Assembly (NCBI GenBank): GCA_013180625.2
Contig: SNVD02004560.1
Span: 1-64,000 of the forward strand
Length of the DNA: 64,000 nt
Direction: 5' to 3'
Origin: Boswellia sacra
Lineage: Eukaryota > Streptophyta > Magnoliopsida > Sapindales > Burseraceae
Shown here piece by piece: positions 45,350 to 57,070 of this stretch. Each line of letters opens with the position of its first letter. The stretch's first letter is position 1. The notes under the pieces were generated by a model. The model worked only from the letters and a program-made list of their open reading frames with translations, searched no databases and had not been told where the DNA came from. Position numbers and translations under genes: made by a program.

Positions 45350-47003
45350 TGTTAGCCCTAAGGCTATATGATAATTTTGATGATAACAATACACATTGAT
45401 TCATTGAGATTTACTAATATATTTATTTATGTGCAAGAATAAGATTATTGAAATAATTATAAAATCAAGAAGGGGTTTATTAAAATGAAGTGTTGAAGCT
45501 TAGGAGAAGACTACATGTTAAAGGCATCAAAGTTTAAGTACAAGGTTTGATTCAAGGAATGTGATATATGAGCAATGTTCTATCAATTGGTCATATATTT
45601 CTCTACAAATATCCAAATAATGTGATTCTTGAGCCTTTGGAAAACTTACTCAATTTATAACATTTCATATGTTTTAAAGAAATTCAAATTTTAAGTGCAA
45701 GATCGTCCAAATCATCATGCAAAGTGAAAGACAAATGGAAGCAGCTGACATGAGCACCGAATACTCTTTTGGACATATCTTGAGCTAGAAAAATCAAAAT
45801 GACTTGATTCTTGTGGCATTAGAAAGATGACTTAATGGGGCACATTTCATATGTTTTGAAGAAATTCAAATTTCAAATGGAAGGCCGACATAATTGACAT
45901 GCAATTCGGTGGACTGACACAGAGAAGAAAAATCAACTCACATGAGCACCGAATGGTGTTTTGGCCATATCTTAAGATAGAGATATTCAATTGCTTTGAT
46001 TCTTAATGTTTTGGAAAGCTTATTCAAATATGAAGATCTTTTATGTTTTGAAGAAATTCAAATTTCAAATGGAAGGCTGACAGAATTATCATTCAAGTCA
46101 GTGGACAGACACATGGAAGAAAAATCAAGTCACTTGAGCACCGAATGGTGTTTTGGCCATATCTTGAGCTACAGATATCCAAATGACTTGGTTCTTGATG
46201 CGTTGGAAAGCTTATTCAAATGTACAGATCTTTCATGTTTTAAAGATTTTCAAATTTCAAACGGAACATTGACAAAAATGGCAGACAAGATTACGGTTTT
46301 TATGGTGGGCAGAAAATTTGGAGATGGTGTCTTCACTTGATTAAGTTCATCTCATTTGCCTATAAAAGGAGCCATTCTCCCATGCATTCAACAAGTGCAA
46401 GAGAAGCATTTTATCAAGCAAAAAAGCCAAGAGAAATATCAAGTTTATAGAGCTTTTATATTCTTTATCTACTCTTTGAAGAGAGTTGTACTTTTGTTGT
46501 AAAAACTTTTCTTTGTTCTTATATTGTGTGAGAGTGAGATCTTCTTGTAAAGGATAAAAGATATCCTTGAGAGAACTCTTTCCTTGGTGAGGTTGTTCAT
46601 CAAGAAGAACTCTTGGTGTGGTGTTATCAAGAGTTGAAGGAAAAAAAAGTCTTGGTGAAGTTGTTCATCAAGCAAGTTGTAAAGTATTCTACAACTTAGT
46701 GGAAAGCCTAGCTTGTGGAGGAGCTAGGAGCCCGTGGACGTAGGCAAGGTTTGCCGAACCACGTAAATTGAGTTTGCACTCTCTCTATCCCTATACTCTT
46801 TACATTTACTTGCACTTGAGATTATTTATTATTGCTATTCTCTTGATTGCATCTTAGATAACTTCTATTTTCATCTTCTTCACTTCTATTCTCAAAAGAA
46901 AAAGTGAAATAATTTTTATCTTTCAAGAAAAGTTTTATAAATTCGTTTTGATAAATAAAACCCAATTCACCCCCCCTCTTGGGTTGTCATACCTGGGTCA
47001 ACA
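45350..47003 (+). mobile_element. Solo LTR inserted in Copia gag
   Basis: It belongs to the same LTR family as 676-2619 and 19396-21338: TGTTAGCCC start, GGGTCAACA end and internal ~190-bp repeats. The minisatellite is short here. A TATA box, TATAAAAG, lies at 46361-46368. It is flanked by a perfect TTGAC duplication (45345-45349 and 47004-47008). Confidence 0.93.
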
Positions 47004-47100
47004 TTGACTTCTCTTTTTAGTCCGAAAATCCAAATCAAGCACTTGCTGCACTCATTATAAATGATGAGAATGATCCTGTCTTTTTATGTGGACTCTGGAG

Positions 47101-48400
47101 TAGGGGTGGGCATAATTCCCCGACCCGACCTGATCGGGTTTATCCGATCCGAATCGAGTGTGATCGGGTAAGAGAGAAAAAAATAACCGAAATCAGTTAT
47201 AAATTTGAAGTACCTGATATTACCCAACCCAAAATTGGGTAAAATTATATAAACCCGATTGATACCTGACCCGAATATTTTTTATTAAAAACAATTTAAT
47301 TTTCCACGTGGCATAAGTTAATTAGATGTGTCAAAAATGTTATTGTAGACTTCTATTGTTGTGGAGCTGAAGCTTGGAGTTAGGGCTTCAAATGTGGGAG
47401 TTTGTGGAATTTGGAGTTTGCGGACAATTTAAATTCTAATATTTTGTTTTGATTGATTGTTGTGGAGTTTGCTTCATCTCTTGGAGTTTGTCTTTTTAGT
47501 TGTTGTTTTTGTTTGTTTTTAGGAATTTTCTTTATTTACTCATGAAATTTTATTCATGAGTTTGTGGAGTTTTTTCTCCAAATCTCATACTGTATCCATA
47601 TTATCTTCTTGGCATGTTGCTTTGAATTAATTTGTTGTCTTATTGAAACTAGAAAGATTGTTTGTGGTAACTGCTGCATCCTATATTTTCTTATTGAAAC
47701 TAGAAAGATTTTTTGAATCCTCTATTGTCTACAATTCACAAAATGCTGCATTTCCAAGTTTTTAACAACTCTACCTCTTTCAATGTTTAGACATCCTCTA
47801 TTGTCTACAATTCACTTGCCATTTGCTTCAACTTGCAAATACAAGGCCGTTATAGTTAAATATGATGCAAAATGCTCGACGAAACTCAACATGCTTGATA
47901 GAGCTCGACACGATTCGACAAGTGAGTGTTGAGTATCCGACACTCGATGTCTTCCAAAATAGACTGATATCGATATGTAGAAAGTGTCAGATTCTATGCT
48001 GTCGAGTGTCGGATTTCATGATGTCAGGTGTCGGATTTCATGATGTCGAGTGTTGGATTCCGTCGAGTGTTGGATTTTATACTGTCGAGTGTCAGATTTC
48101 ATGATGTCGAATGTTGGATTTCTATTATATTTCCTTTATTAAAGGCTAAATGGGCTTCAGCCCAGAAAACTAACCCAACAAACATTAGTTTCGAAAACAC
48201 GAACTCAGGATTTTAATTAAAGATGACAAAAGCCCAGCCCAAAATAGCATCAAAATAAAAGCAAAGCCCAACCCGATATACCTGATACACCCAACCCGAC
48301 CCCACCCCATCGATACCTTTCGGGTAGTTAAAAAAATACCTGAAATCGATTCTAATTTATCAAACCCAACCCGACCCGACCCAAAATATGCCCACCCCTA
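47101..48400. mobile_element. Non-autonomous hAT-type element in the Copia protease
   Basis: Terminal inverted repeats TAGGGGTGGGCATA and TATGCCCACCCCTA bound 1300 bases. A perfect 8-bp duplication CTCTGGAG (47093-47100 and 48401-48408) is the length expected for hAT. Subterminal CCCGACCCGACC motifs occur at both ends. No transposase is encoded. A repeat of GTCGAGTGTCGGATTTCATG-type units lies at about 47980-48125. Confidence 0.92.
47985..48125. repeat. Tandem ~20-30 bp repeats inside the hAT-type element
   Basis: About six units of GTCGAGTGTCGGATTTCATGAT and variants occur in a row. The sequence just before them is also rich in TCGAC cores. Confidence 0.75.
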
Positions 48401-48815
48401 CTCTGGAGCTACCTCACATATGACAAACGATGCAGGTAACTTAAAAACCATAACACCATACAATGGAAATGATTTAATTTATGTTGGTGATGGGAATGGA
48501 CTGTTCATCTCTCATATTGGTGATGCATGTCTCTCTACTAAAGAAGGGGAAATTAGATTGAATGATGTACTTGTTGTGTCTGATTTGAAAAAGAATTTGT
48601 TCTCTGTTGAAAAATTTAAATTTGATAATTTTTATCAGTTCTCATCAATTGATTTTGTTATTAAGGATCAAAACAAGAGAATAATTGCAAAGGGGCATAA
48701 AAGAGGCCAGCTATATGTTCTAGACGGTGTTTTACATGAATCTTTGAGTGCAATAAGAAAAGGTGATGCTACTTCAACTATTTGGCATTTATGACGTGGA
48801 CATCCTCATTCAAAG

Positions 48816-49780
48816 TTGCTTACTTTGTAAAAGAATAAAAAGGCTATTGATATAACCCATTGGATATCTAAGCCTAATATACGTGTTAGTTGCCAAATGG
48901 GAAAAAGTTGTAAACTACGTTTCAATAGATCTAATAAAGTCTCAAAGTTTCCTCTTGATAAGATACACTCTGATCTTAGGGGTGCTGCTCCAATACCTTC
49001 AAATCAACATTTTTGATATCATGCTATTTTTATAAATGACTTCTCCATATTCACATGGCTATATCCTCTTAAACAAAAATCTGATTTTCTTGATTGTTTC
49101 ATGAAATTTCAGAAATTGGTTGAGAATCAATTTGATCGAAAAATAAAAATGTTCCAGTGTGATGGTGGAGGTGAATACAGTTCACATTCTTTTCTTGGAC
49201 ATCTTGCGAATTGTGAAATTGAATTACATGTTTCATGTTCATAAACTCCTGAGCAAAATGAAGTGGCTGAACGAAAGCATAGACATGTGGTTGAAACCAG
49301 GCTTACAATGTTATTCCATGCAAATTTACCTTTGTCCTTATGAGTTAAAGCTTTTTCTACTGCAGTCTATCTTATTAATCACCTACCTTCTTCAGTTTTG
49401 CAGAATGACAGTCCACATTACAAGCTTTATAATAGAAATCCTGACTATAGTGGCTTATGAGTGTTTGGATGCCAATGTTTTCCTTCTTTACGCCATCAAA
49501 GGGGCTCAAAATTTGAAAATAAAACCTATCCTTGCATTTTTGTTGGTTATAGTCCGATTCATAAAGGATATCATTGTCTAGAGCCTAAAAGTAAATGGGT
49601 TTATCTTTCTCGACATGTTGTCTTCAATAAAGGAATTTTTTTTTACAATACTGCTGCAGTTGATGAGAGCTCCTCTTTTAATTTTTCTGAATTTCCTTCA
49701 CCGGATAAGTGGGTTGACAAAAAGGAAAATGCAGCCAAACCTCCAAATCTCACTTCTCTACCCATGGAAATCTTCTGAGT
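48816..49780 (+). pseudogene. Copia integrase
   Basis: The translation in changing frames gives KFPLDKIHSDLRGAAP, FQCDGGGEYSSHSF and TPEQNEVAERKHRHVVETRL, the D,D,E core, followed by VFGCQCFPSLRHQRGSKFE and CIFVGYSPIHKGYHC. Several stops occur, for example after NQHF, HVSCS and NLPLSL. No functional enzyme is possible. Confidence 0.85.
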
Positions 49781-50010
49781 TAAATTCAGAATCCTCTAAG
49801 ATTAATTGTTTTGATTGTGATGATGATTATGTTGCAGGTTCTTCTCTCATTAATGCAAATAATACTTTCAACCATTCTGAATCAATCTACATAGACAATC
49901 ATGTCAAACAATATCACCTCGAAAATATTACTTCCTTGGTAGACTTGCCTAAGAAATCTACTACTAGTCTGCCTGTACATCATAATTCCACAGACTCGAC
50001 TTAGGAAATT

Positions 50011-50995
50011 TTGGGTTCTCCACCTCCTTCTCGACCAATCAGAAATAGACATCCTCCTACTTACTTGCGTGATTATGCCACTCTAGCCATTACTGGTTCA
50101 TGTAATTCAAGTTTTCCTCAAGAACCAAAAACTCTCAACTTTGTCTTTAAGGATTCTCGATGGATTGAAGCTATGCAGAATGAGATTCACTTCGAGATAA
50201 TGATACTTGGGAGCTTGTTCCAAAACCATTTGATGTTAATGTTGTTGACTCAAAATGGGTGTATCGTATCAAAACTAAAGAGGATGGCTCAATTGATCGT
50301 TTTAAAGCCCGTTTGGTCGCCAAAGGCTTTACTCAAGTTTCCGATGAAGATTATGACGAGACCTTTAGTCCCGTTGTTAAGCTAACTACCATTCTTCTTG
50401 TTATTGCTTTATCTCTCACTTTCAATTGGAAGCTGAAACAACTTGATGTGAATAATGCCTTCTTACATGGCCATCTGAAAGAGACCGTTTATATAGAGCA
50501 ACTGCCTGGATTTATTGATTCTACAAAATCTGATCATGTTTGTTTCTTAAAGAAATCTCTGTACGATCTCAAACAAGCTCCTAGGGCTTGGTTTGATCGT
50601 CTCTCCAGGTTTTTGCTTCATCTTGGTTTTTATTGCAGCAAGGCTGATTCTTCACTTTTTATCTATCGCACTAGCATTATTACGACTATTCTTCTTATTT
50701 ATGTTGATGATATCATTCTTGCTGGTAATAATGATTTTTTTCTTAAGTATCTGCTTTTTCAGCTTGGTGTTAGTTCACAATTAAAGATTTGGGATCTCTA
50801 CATTATTTTCTTGGTGTTAAAATCACTTTTTTCTCTGGAGGTGTTTTTCTGTATCGACAGAAATATGTCAAAGATCTTCTCATTCGAACACATATGCTTG
50901 AGAGTGCCTCATTTGCGACGCCAATGGCCATTAAAAGCAAATCTAATCTCATAGACACAGATCCTATTGATGTTTCAAAAATTTTCATAGCATAA
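50011..50995 (+). pseudogene. Copia reverse transcriptase
   Basis: The domain reads KWVYRIKTKEDGSIDRFKAR, LVAKGFTQ, FSPVVKLTTI, LDVNNAFLHGHLKETVYIEQ, KSLYDLKQAPRAWFDRLSRF and the catalytic LLIYVDDIILAG. A frameshift near 50785 leads into MGSLHYFLGVKI and a stop at 50993. The sequence between 49780 and 50010 encodes the variable integrase-RT linker. Confidence 0.88.
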
Positions 50996-51528
50996 TTGGT
51001 GCCTTGCAGTATCTCACTTTTACTTGGCCCAACATCACATATGCTGTCAACCGTGTTTGTCAACATTTTAACAATCCTACTATGATCCACCTTAAAGCTA
51101 TCAAACGCATTTTACGGTATCTTAAAGGTACTCAAAATTATGGTATTCGCTTTCTTTCTCAAAGTCTCATTTCTTTGTATGCTTTTTAGCGATGCTGATT
51201 AGGCTTGTTGCCCTATTACAAGGCGTAGCACTGGTGGTTTTTGTGTTTTTCTTGGTGCAAATTGTGTTTCTTAGAGCTCCAAAAAGCAACCAACTGTCTC
51301 TCATTCTAGTTCTGAAGCTGAGTATCGATCCATGGCATCTACTGGTGCAGAGCTGACCTGGCTAACTTTTCTTTTTCGCGAACTTAGCATCTCCCTTTCT
51401 CGGGCTCCTCATTTGTTTTGTGATAATGTTAATGCTCTTTACATGTCTATTAATCCCATGTTTCATGCTCGTTCTAAACATATTGAGTTGGATTATCACT
51501 GCCTTTCGCACGCCAGCTTGAAAGGGCA
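50996..51528 (+). pseudogene. Copia RNase H and C-terminus
   Basis: The translation includes YLTFTWPNITYAVNRVCQHF, HLKAIKRILRYLKGT, then after stops a remnant RRSTGGFCVFLGAN and SSSEAEYRSMASTGAELTWL, the RNase H-like C-terminus of Copia pol. A polypurine-like GAAAGGG (about 51520-51526) precedes the 3' LTR. Confidence 0.85.
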
Positions 51529-51799
51529 TGTTAATGAATATAATCCAAGCTTTCAAGAAAAGGAATACAAATCCAAGTCTGAAGAGGAAACCAAGTCTGA
51601 AGAGGAAAACAAATCCAATCCCATTCTCCTTGATTACGAAAAATCTCAAAATATCTTTGGTGGCTGATTTGTTACCGTGTGTAAAGCTTGTTATTAATAC
51701 TTGCCATAATATTCAACTTGTATCTTGTGTATAATGCGTTGCTCATCAATGAAAGAAGTGTGCTTCCCTTTTATCACAAATTGATTTACTTGTTTAAAA
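51529..51799 (+). repeat. 3' LTR of the Copia element
   Basis: It starts TGTTAATGAATATAATCC and matches the 5' LTR, with fewer internal AAGAGGAAA units. The end merges with an A-run at 51796-51803, so the last bases are uncertain. Confidence 0.8.
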
Positions 51800-51926
51800 A
51801 AAACTTGTCTTAATCTCAAGAGAATATTTAAATAATTAATCTTTCGATCTTCAAGAGTACCCTTTGCAAGATGAGGTGATATGACGAGGGAATTTCAACC
51901 TGGAGTTCACTAGTTCAAACACTTTT

Positions 51927-52900
51927 TGTTGGGTTTTGCAACGTATGGAAGTTATGAATAATATAACTAAAAATAGTAATGTAAATCGGAACATGATTTT
52001 TACGTGATTCGGTTATAACCAACCTACATCCATGGGTAACAAGTGTTGCAATCCACTATGTTGTATATGTTTACACTCAACTTAGGACTCTTTACAATGG
52101 TAGACACCCGCTCACTCACTAACCTAATCTATGTAAACTTGATCAACCCCAATCACAACCATAGTCCTTCACACACTCTTCTAATACTGCTATTTTTCTG
52201 TCACGATTATATTAACTACACACAGTTAAGAATAATATAACACCCGTAACTGGTACAAACCCGTAACTGTTACAGACACATGTGATTACTCAACTCCTTT
52301 AAGCTTACATAATTTATAACCATTAATAAAAGCCTAAAGCTTTACATACGACATAAAAAACAAATAAAAAATGCACTCAAACTTGCTCTTATTTGCTCTC
52401 TCTCAATTTGCTTTGAATGCGTTGAATGCCTTGAATGTCCTCCTCCAAAGATATGAAGATAGCTTTTTATAGTATTTGATATCAATTGTAATCCTCGTCA
52501 AGATCCTGTAGAATCTCAATAAAACTCATAATAAAAGTTTGGATAACAACCAAACATTATAAGAAGTGATAATATATTTCTCATAAATAAACTAGAATAC
52601 TTAAATAATATCCTAATATAATAAGAGATAATTAATGTAAATATAAGACTTCCTATTTCAACTAGGATATCAAATTCAAACTTATTTCTATTCAACTAGG
52701 ATACCATATCAAAACTTATCATATTCTAATTAAAATTCTCTTAATACAAAATATATATATAAAATAAATGATATTAATACAAAATATCTATATAAAATAA
52801 ATGAAATTAAGAAAATATCTATATTTAATGTTTTTATCACATGATGACAAAATACTCATGTGCAATATACATATTATGTGTACCACCTCTAGAACCAACA
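51927..52900. mobile_element. Solo LTR-like element
   Basis: The ends are TGTTGG and CCAACA, perfect inverted termini. Imperfect flanks CTTTT (51922-51926) and CTTCT (52901-52905) could be a decayed 5-bp target duplication. An ACGTGATTCGGTTATAACC motif resembles plant LTR sequence. No coding region is seen. The orientation is taken as undetermined. Confidence 0.6.
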
Positions 52901-52905
52901 CTTCT

Positions 52906-54370
52906 ATTATCTAAATAGTGATTGCCTTTAATATTATTATAAGATGAAGAATTCTGATTAGTAATTGGTAATGGCCGAGAAAAAGCAAGCAAAAAAAAAA
53001 AAACAAAACAAAAACAAACAAACGTACTCCGATAATTGTCGTAGGAACTACGCTGTCTATGAATAATCCGAGTAGAAAGTTTTTAAGTCAAAATGTAATA
53101 AAATCAAAGAAATAATATAGATGTCATAAAATTTATAACACAAATAATCAATTTAATAGTAAAAATCATATAAAATCCAAATTCCAATATCTCAAAGCGG
53201 GACTCTGATGTTGAGGAGGAGGCGGCTCGTATACAGTGGCTTGAAAGCTTTATTTCGGGAAAGACGTTTGGGAGAATATTCCATGTTAATTTCTCTGAGT
53301 AAGAAGACAACAAAACAGACTCTTTCCCAAATTTGGTGGTTTTGAAAGCTTTTTTGGCCCTACTATATCTTTAAATAGCCAGAGGAAAAAGTTGACCTTG
53401 ACCCCCTTCTCTATTTCTTTTTTATTAATCAATCAATTGCATGCTTCAATTCTCGATCTGTATTTATTAAACATAATTAAAGATAGATTTATACAAAGTC
53501 TCGGATCGTAAATACCAATTAGGTGATCTCTCCCCCACACTCCTGTGCGGGCGTGTACAGCTACCATATTATAGGTGTTTAATTAATCTTTCTGGGGTGG
53601 AACCATATGGGAATCCACACCCAAAATTTCATGTCAGTATTCTGATCAGAGGAAGTACAAAAGAAATAATACATTACAATATTACAATTTGTACTATAAT
53701 ATCGTTTTATGCTTGCCAAAACAGTAGCCTAGCTAGCGTTAAACATAGGATAGACGACTTTAATATAACAAATTGCATGCAGAAGTAGTTTTAGCTTTTT
53801 AGTTTTAATTTCTCTAGCTAGCTAGCTAGCTACCAACCTACCTACAAGTGATCCTTGATATATAAAAATTGAGTAATTGTATTCTAGTTGTTTTATAGAA
53901 GAATTCGGGTAATTATAATCTGTTGCATGCTAAGAAAAAAAATGTAAAAACACAAACTTAATATAGCCAATTATGTTTTAGTAACTCTTTTAGAGAGAAA
54001 TTAAATTAATTACTAGGAGTTGGAATCATAATTTTATAAGAATAAAGCTATATTTATAACTCAATTATAATTAACTTTTTATATAATATAAGTTGATAAA
54101 ATATTATTATATAGATAAAAAATAAAATAAATTAAAAAATTAAATATAACATTCAATTAATAATATTTTATTAACTAACACTATATAAATAATTAAATAT
54201 AAATAAATTATAACTATATTAATTTTCTCACCGCAGCTATCATCCGGGTGAGTAAATAATCTGATTAGAATGAAATCTTTATTTTTTTTCTTCTTTTTGA
54301 CAATCATTGAATTTACGGGGATTTGTGGTCGGATTATGGATCAAAGTCCTAAAAAAGGACAATAATTAGT
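52906..54370. other. AT-rich intergenic DNA
   Basis: No gene is seen. A GCTA tandem run (CTAGCTAGCTAGCTAGCTA) lies at about 53813-53832. Confidence 0.4.
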
Positions 54371-54389
54371 TGTCTTATGACTTTAGAGT

Positions 54390-54510
54390 GCAGCGGTTGT
54401 ATGGATACAACCGCTGCTTTTAAGGAAATGGGGGTTCAAAAGTTGTAAACACAACTTTTGAATCCCCTTAAAAATTGTAAAAGCAGCCGATGTATGCATA
54501 CATCGGCTGC
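54390..54510. repeat. Nested palindrome (fold-back element)
   Basis: Three hairpins lie in a symmetric array. The first, 54390-54417, pairs GCAGCGGTTGTAT with its complement. The second, 54430-54467, has 17-bp arms with one mismatch and a four-base loop. The third, 54483-54510, is a perfect 28-base palindrome. The outer two are also near-complements of each other, so the whole block folds as one imperfect palindrome centred at about 54450. It is probably a small fold-back MITE; no target duplication was identified. Confidence 0.85.
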
Positions 54511-55853
54511 ACTGTAGTCTGACCCAATTAATTTGTTGATGCACATGTAATCAATTAAATTGAGCTTGACCAGAATTAAAGAACTGTAAAAGATATTTGA
54601 AAAATACAGTACATCTAGGATCGACAAGTCAAAATTAACATTAAGACCACAAACAAACTAATCAAATATATGATAAATATTTCAAGCGAAATTTGGGTGT
54701 GATGTATCTCTTTCTCATCAATCAAGTAGATAGGCTCGATTTTCAAACCCTAATTAAATTAGATTTTCGCAATCACTTGATTCACTGGATTTGGTGTTAA
54801 TTAATTAATTAATATGATAGTGCCCATTTAAATTTACAGAATATATATAATTTTAAAATATATCCAGCAGAATATACAGGTAAGTGTCAATTAGGCTAAT
54901 AGAAACTTTGATTAGACTAGAAGCAAATTACCAATTAAGTGAAATTGATTAGTCAGATAAAAAAAATGGGCGATGCATATCGATATGTCTATAAGTCACC
55001 GTCTTGTCCAATTTAATAAAAATAAGTTTCAACTTGGACCGACTTAGTCTACCAAATAAATTTGGTAAGATCCTTTTAAGACTAATTAATCAAGAAACAG
55101 ATACTAATTACATTTTAGGTGGAAGAGATATCAATCTTTTTTCATATTTTTACTTCTCATGGTGAGATAAGTCATTGAGTTTAATTAGATTTAATCACTT
55201 AATTTCATGCACATTCTCTTCAACAAAAATGTTACCAAATTCTCAAGCGAGGAGTGACGAGAAGAAAGTGAAATATATATATATATATAAAATAAAACCT
55301 ATTAACTTAAGGCGATCACTAAAGTGGAGATTTCAATATTAATAAAAATATAATTAATGTGAAATCATGAAATATAAAATGAAACTTGTTAACCTCCGCA
55401 TGGTGAATGATATAATAATCTCTTCTTAGCCTTTACATCCAGATTCGATTTCTAATTAAACTTTAAAAAAAATATATAGAGAAAGGAAGAAAAAAGAAGA
55501 TATCTTGTGAAGTCATTCAAATAGCCAACTTCTCTACCTACTACTTGTAAAAGTCAACGAGTCTATTGTGGATCGATAGCTCCTCGTTTCTATATATAAT
55601 TTGTTGATATTAAATTTATAATCACCATTAACGACAACTAATTGTATTAAATAATAGGAATACTAATCTCTCATAAACAGCAAAAGTTCTACAAGAAATG
55701 GAGATGGGCCAAAACAAAATAATCTTTAGTAAGAATACAAATTAAGGCTTCGTGTGAACTATATCATTTATTTCGCTTCAGATAAACCATTATCTGTGAT
55801 AAATATTTTCTTTAAATTTGCAAATAATTGCTCCAAAACAATGCTTATTAATC
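54511..55853. other. AT-rich intergenic DNA
   Basis: Nothing recognisable was found before the truncated LINE. Confidence 0.4.
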
Positions 55854-55868
55854 AATTAATTACCATCT

Positions 55869-56529
55869 GTGTTGATCTTGATCCATTGGCGTGGTGGAGT
55901 GCGCCAAACACCCTCTTTTAACTTTTTGGAGCCTTTTCGACTTTCAGATAAACGCCGCACGTTATGAAGCGCTATCCAAAGGAAATCCAAGCCCTTTGTC
56001 ATCTGCAGGCATTTTTAGAGACTACTTTGGTAATTTCTTGGGAGGCTTCTCAGCTTCTCTGGATTCTCGTACCTCTTTTTATGCCGAGCTTTACAAAGCT
56101 ACTTTGGCAATTGATCGTGCTTTTAAACGTAATTGGAAGCAAGTTTGGCTTGAAAGTGACTTAGAGTTGTTATTAGCTCTCTCTACGAGAAAGACTTTAG
56201 ACCTTCTTGGCAATCATACACCTGTTGGCAGCTCTATCAGTTAGAAATGACACAAATGCAAATTCACATCTCTCACATCTTTCGAGAACGAAACCTATCG
56301 TCGACAAATCGGCCAAACAGCGACTAGTTTTATCCAATTATCTTCACCATCATATATATGGCCACTTCCTCGATCTCGATTCTTTTGATCCTTTCCATTG
56401 ATTTTCTCCTAGTTTTCTTTCAGGAAATCAACTGATTTAGACAATTTGTTTGTTAGGCTCAAAAGAGAAAGGAGGCATCTCTTTGTATCTCTCTTTTGAT
56501 GTTTAATAAAATAATTTTCATAAAAAATT
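55869..56529 (+). pseudogene. 5'-truncated LINE 3' end with RNase H-like domain
   Basis: The translation gives GNPSPLSSAGIFRDYFGNFL, then TSFYAELYKATLAIDRAF and WKQVWLESDLELLL, the RVT_3-type RNase H found at the 3' end of some plant LINE ORF2s. A frame change leads to a remnant of the FREGN motif (SHIFRERN). The sequence ends in an A-run. Flanking AATTAATTACCATCT (55854-55868) and AATTAATTACAATCT (56530-56544) form a 15-bp target duplication with one mismatch, so the insertion was truncated at its 5' end on arrival. Confidence 0.85.
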
Positions 56530-57025
56530 AATTAATTACAATCTTAAAAAAGTTTTCAAAAAAATTAAAACGTCAATTCATTAATTGTATGGCATGTAAG
56601 CATAGTAATACTATATTTATAACTAACTCCTTACCATTTAAGTTCTTAAAAATTCATCGGAGAAGTGAAAAACAAAAATAAATAAAAGAAGTTAAAATGT
56701 ATGACATAATAATTATATCTCCATTAAGATTTTATAAACTCTGGTTAGAAAGAGAATTGATTATAAATAGGTTGTAAGTATAGTATATATTATTCTATGG
56801 AGAATTACTAATAGACCTTAAATTAAATTTGTTGAATCAAAATTAAATAATATACATAAGACATATAAGTAGGTTTGTTAAAAAATTTTTGAGAAAAAGT
56901 AGTGAAGAAAGATCACTTTTGAATAATTCTTGTACATATATGCAAATAAGAACTTAGCTCTATTTAATTTCACGTACAAAACTTTTTCATTAAACTTGTC
57001 TATATGCATGCATGGAAAATATATA

Positions 57026-57027
<2 letters not shown>

Positions 57028-57068
<41 letters not shown>
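57028..57068. repeat. (TA)n microsatellite
   Basis: About 20 TA units in a row. Confidence 0.95.

Positions 57069-57070
<2 letters not shown>

Larger units (their letters stand above)
47009..48815 (+). pseudogene. Copia protease region, split by the hAT-type element
   Basis: Before the insertion the frame reads LAALIINDENDPVF and VDSG. After it follow SHMTNDAG-like ATSHMTNDAGN, then NDVLVVSDLKKNLFSVEKF, the usual Copia aspartic protease (DSGA active site) and GAG-pre-integrase start. A TGA at 48792 follows IWHL, where relatives have the HRRLGHP-type motif; here it reads RGHPHSKLL. Confidence 0.8.
43966..51799 (+). mobile_element. Decayed Ty1/Copia retrotransposon with two nested insertions
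   Basis: Two similar short LTRs (43966-44320 and about 51529-51799) flank a polyprotein region in the order gag, zinc knuckle, protease, integrase, RT, RNase H, as in Ty1/Copia. AAAAC at 43961-43965 and 51800-51804 is a plausible target duplication, although the right copy lies in an A-run. A solo LTR (45350-47003) and a hAT-type element (47101-48400) interrupt the gag-protease region. Stops and frameshifts occur in every domain. Confidence 0.88.

Noticed and set aside
54390..54510. Known conserved miRNA precursor
   Set aside because: The arms do not match any conserved miRNA that I can recall, and the multi-palindrome layout fits a fold-back element better.
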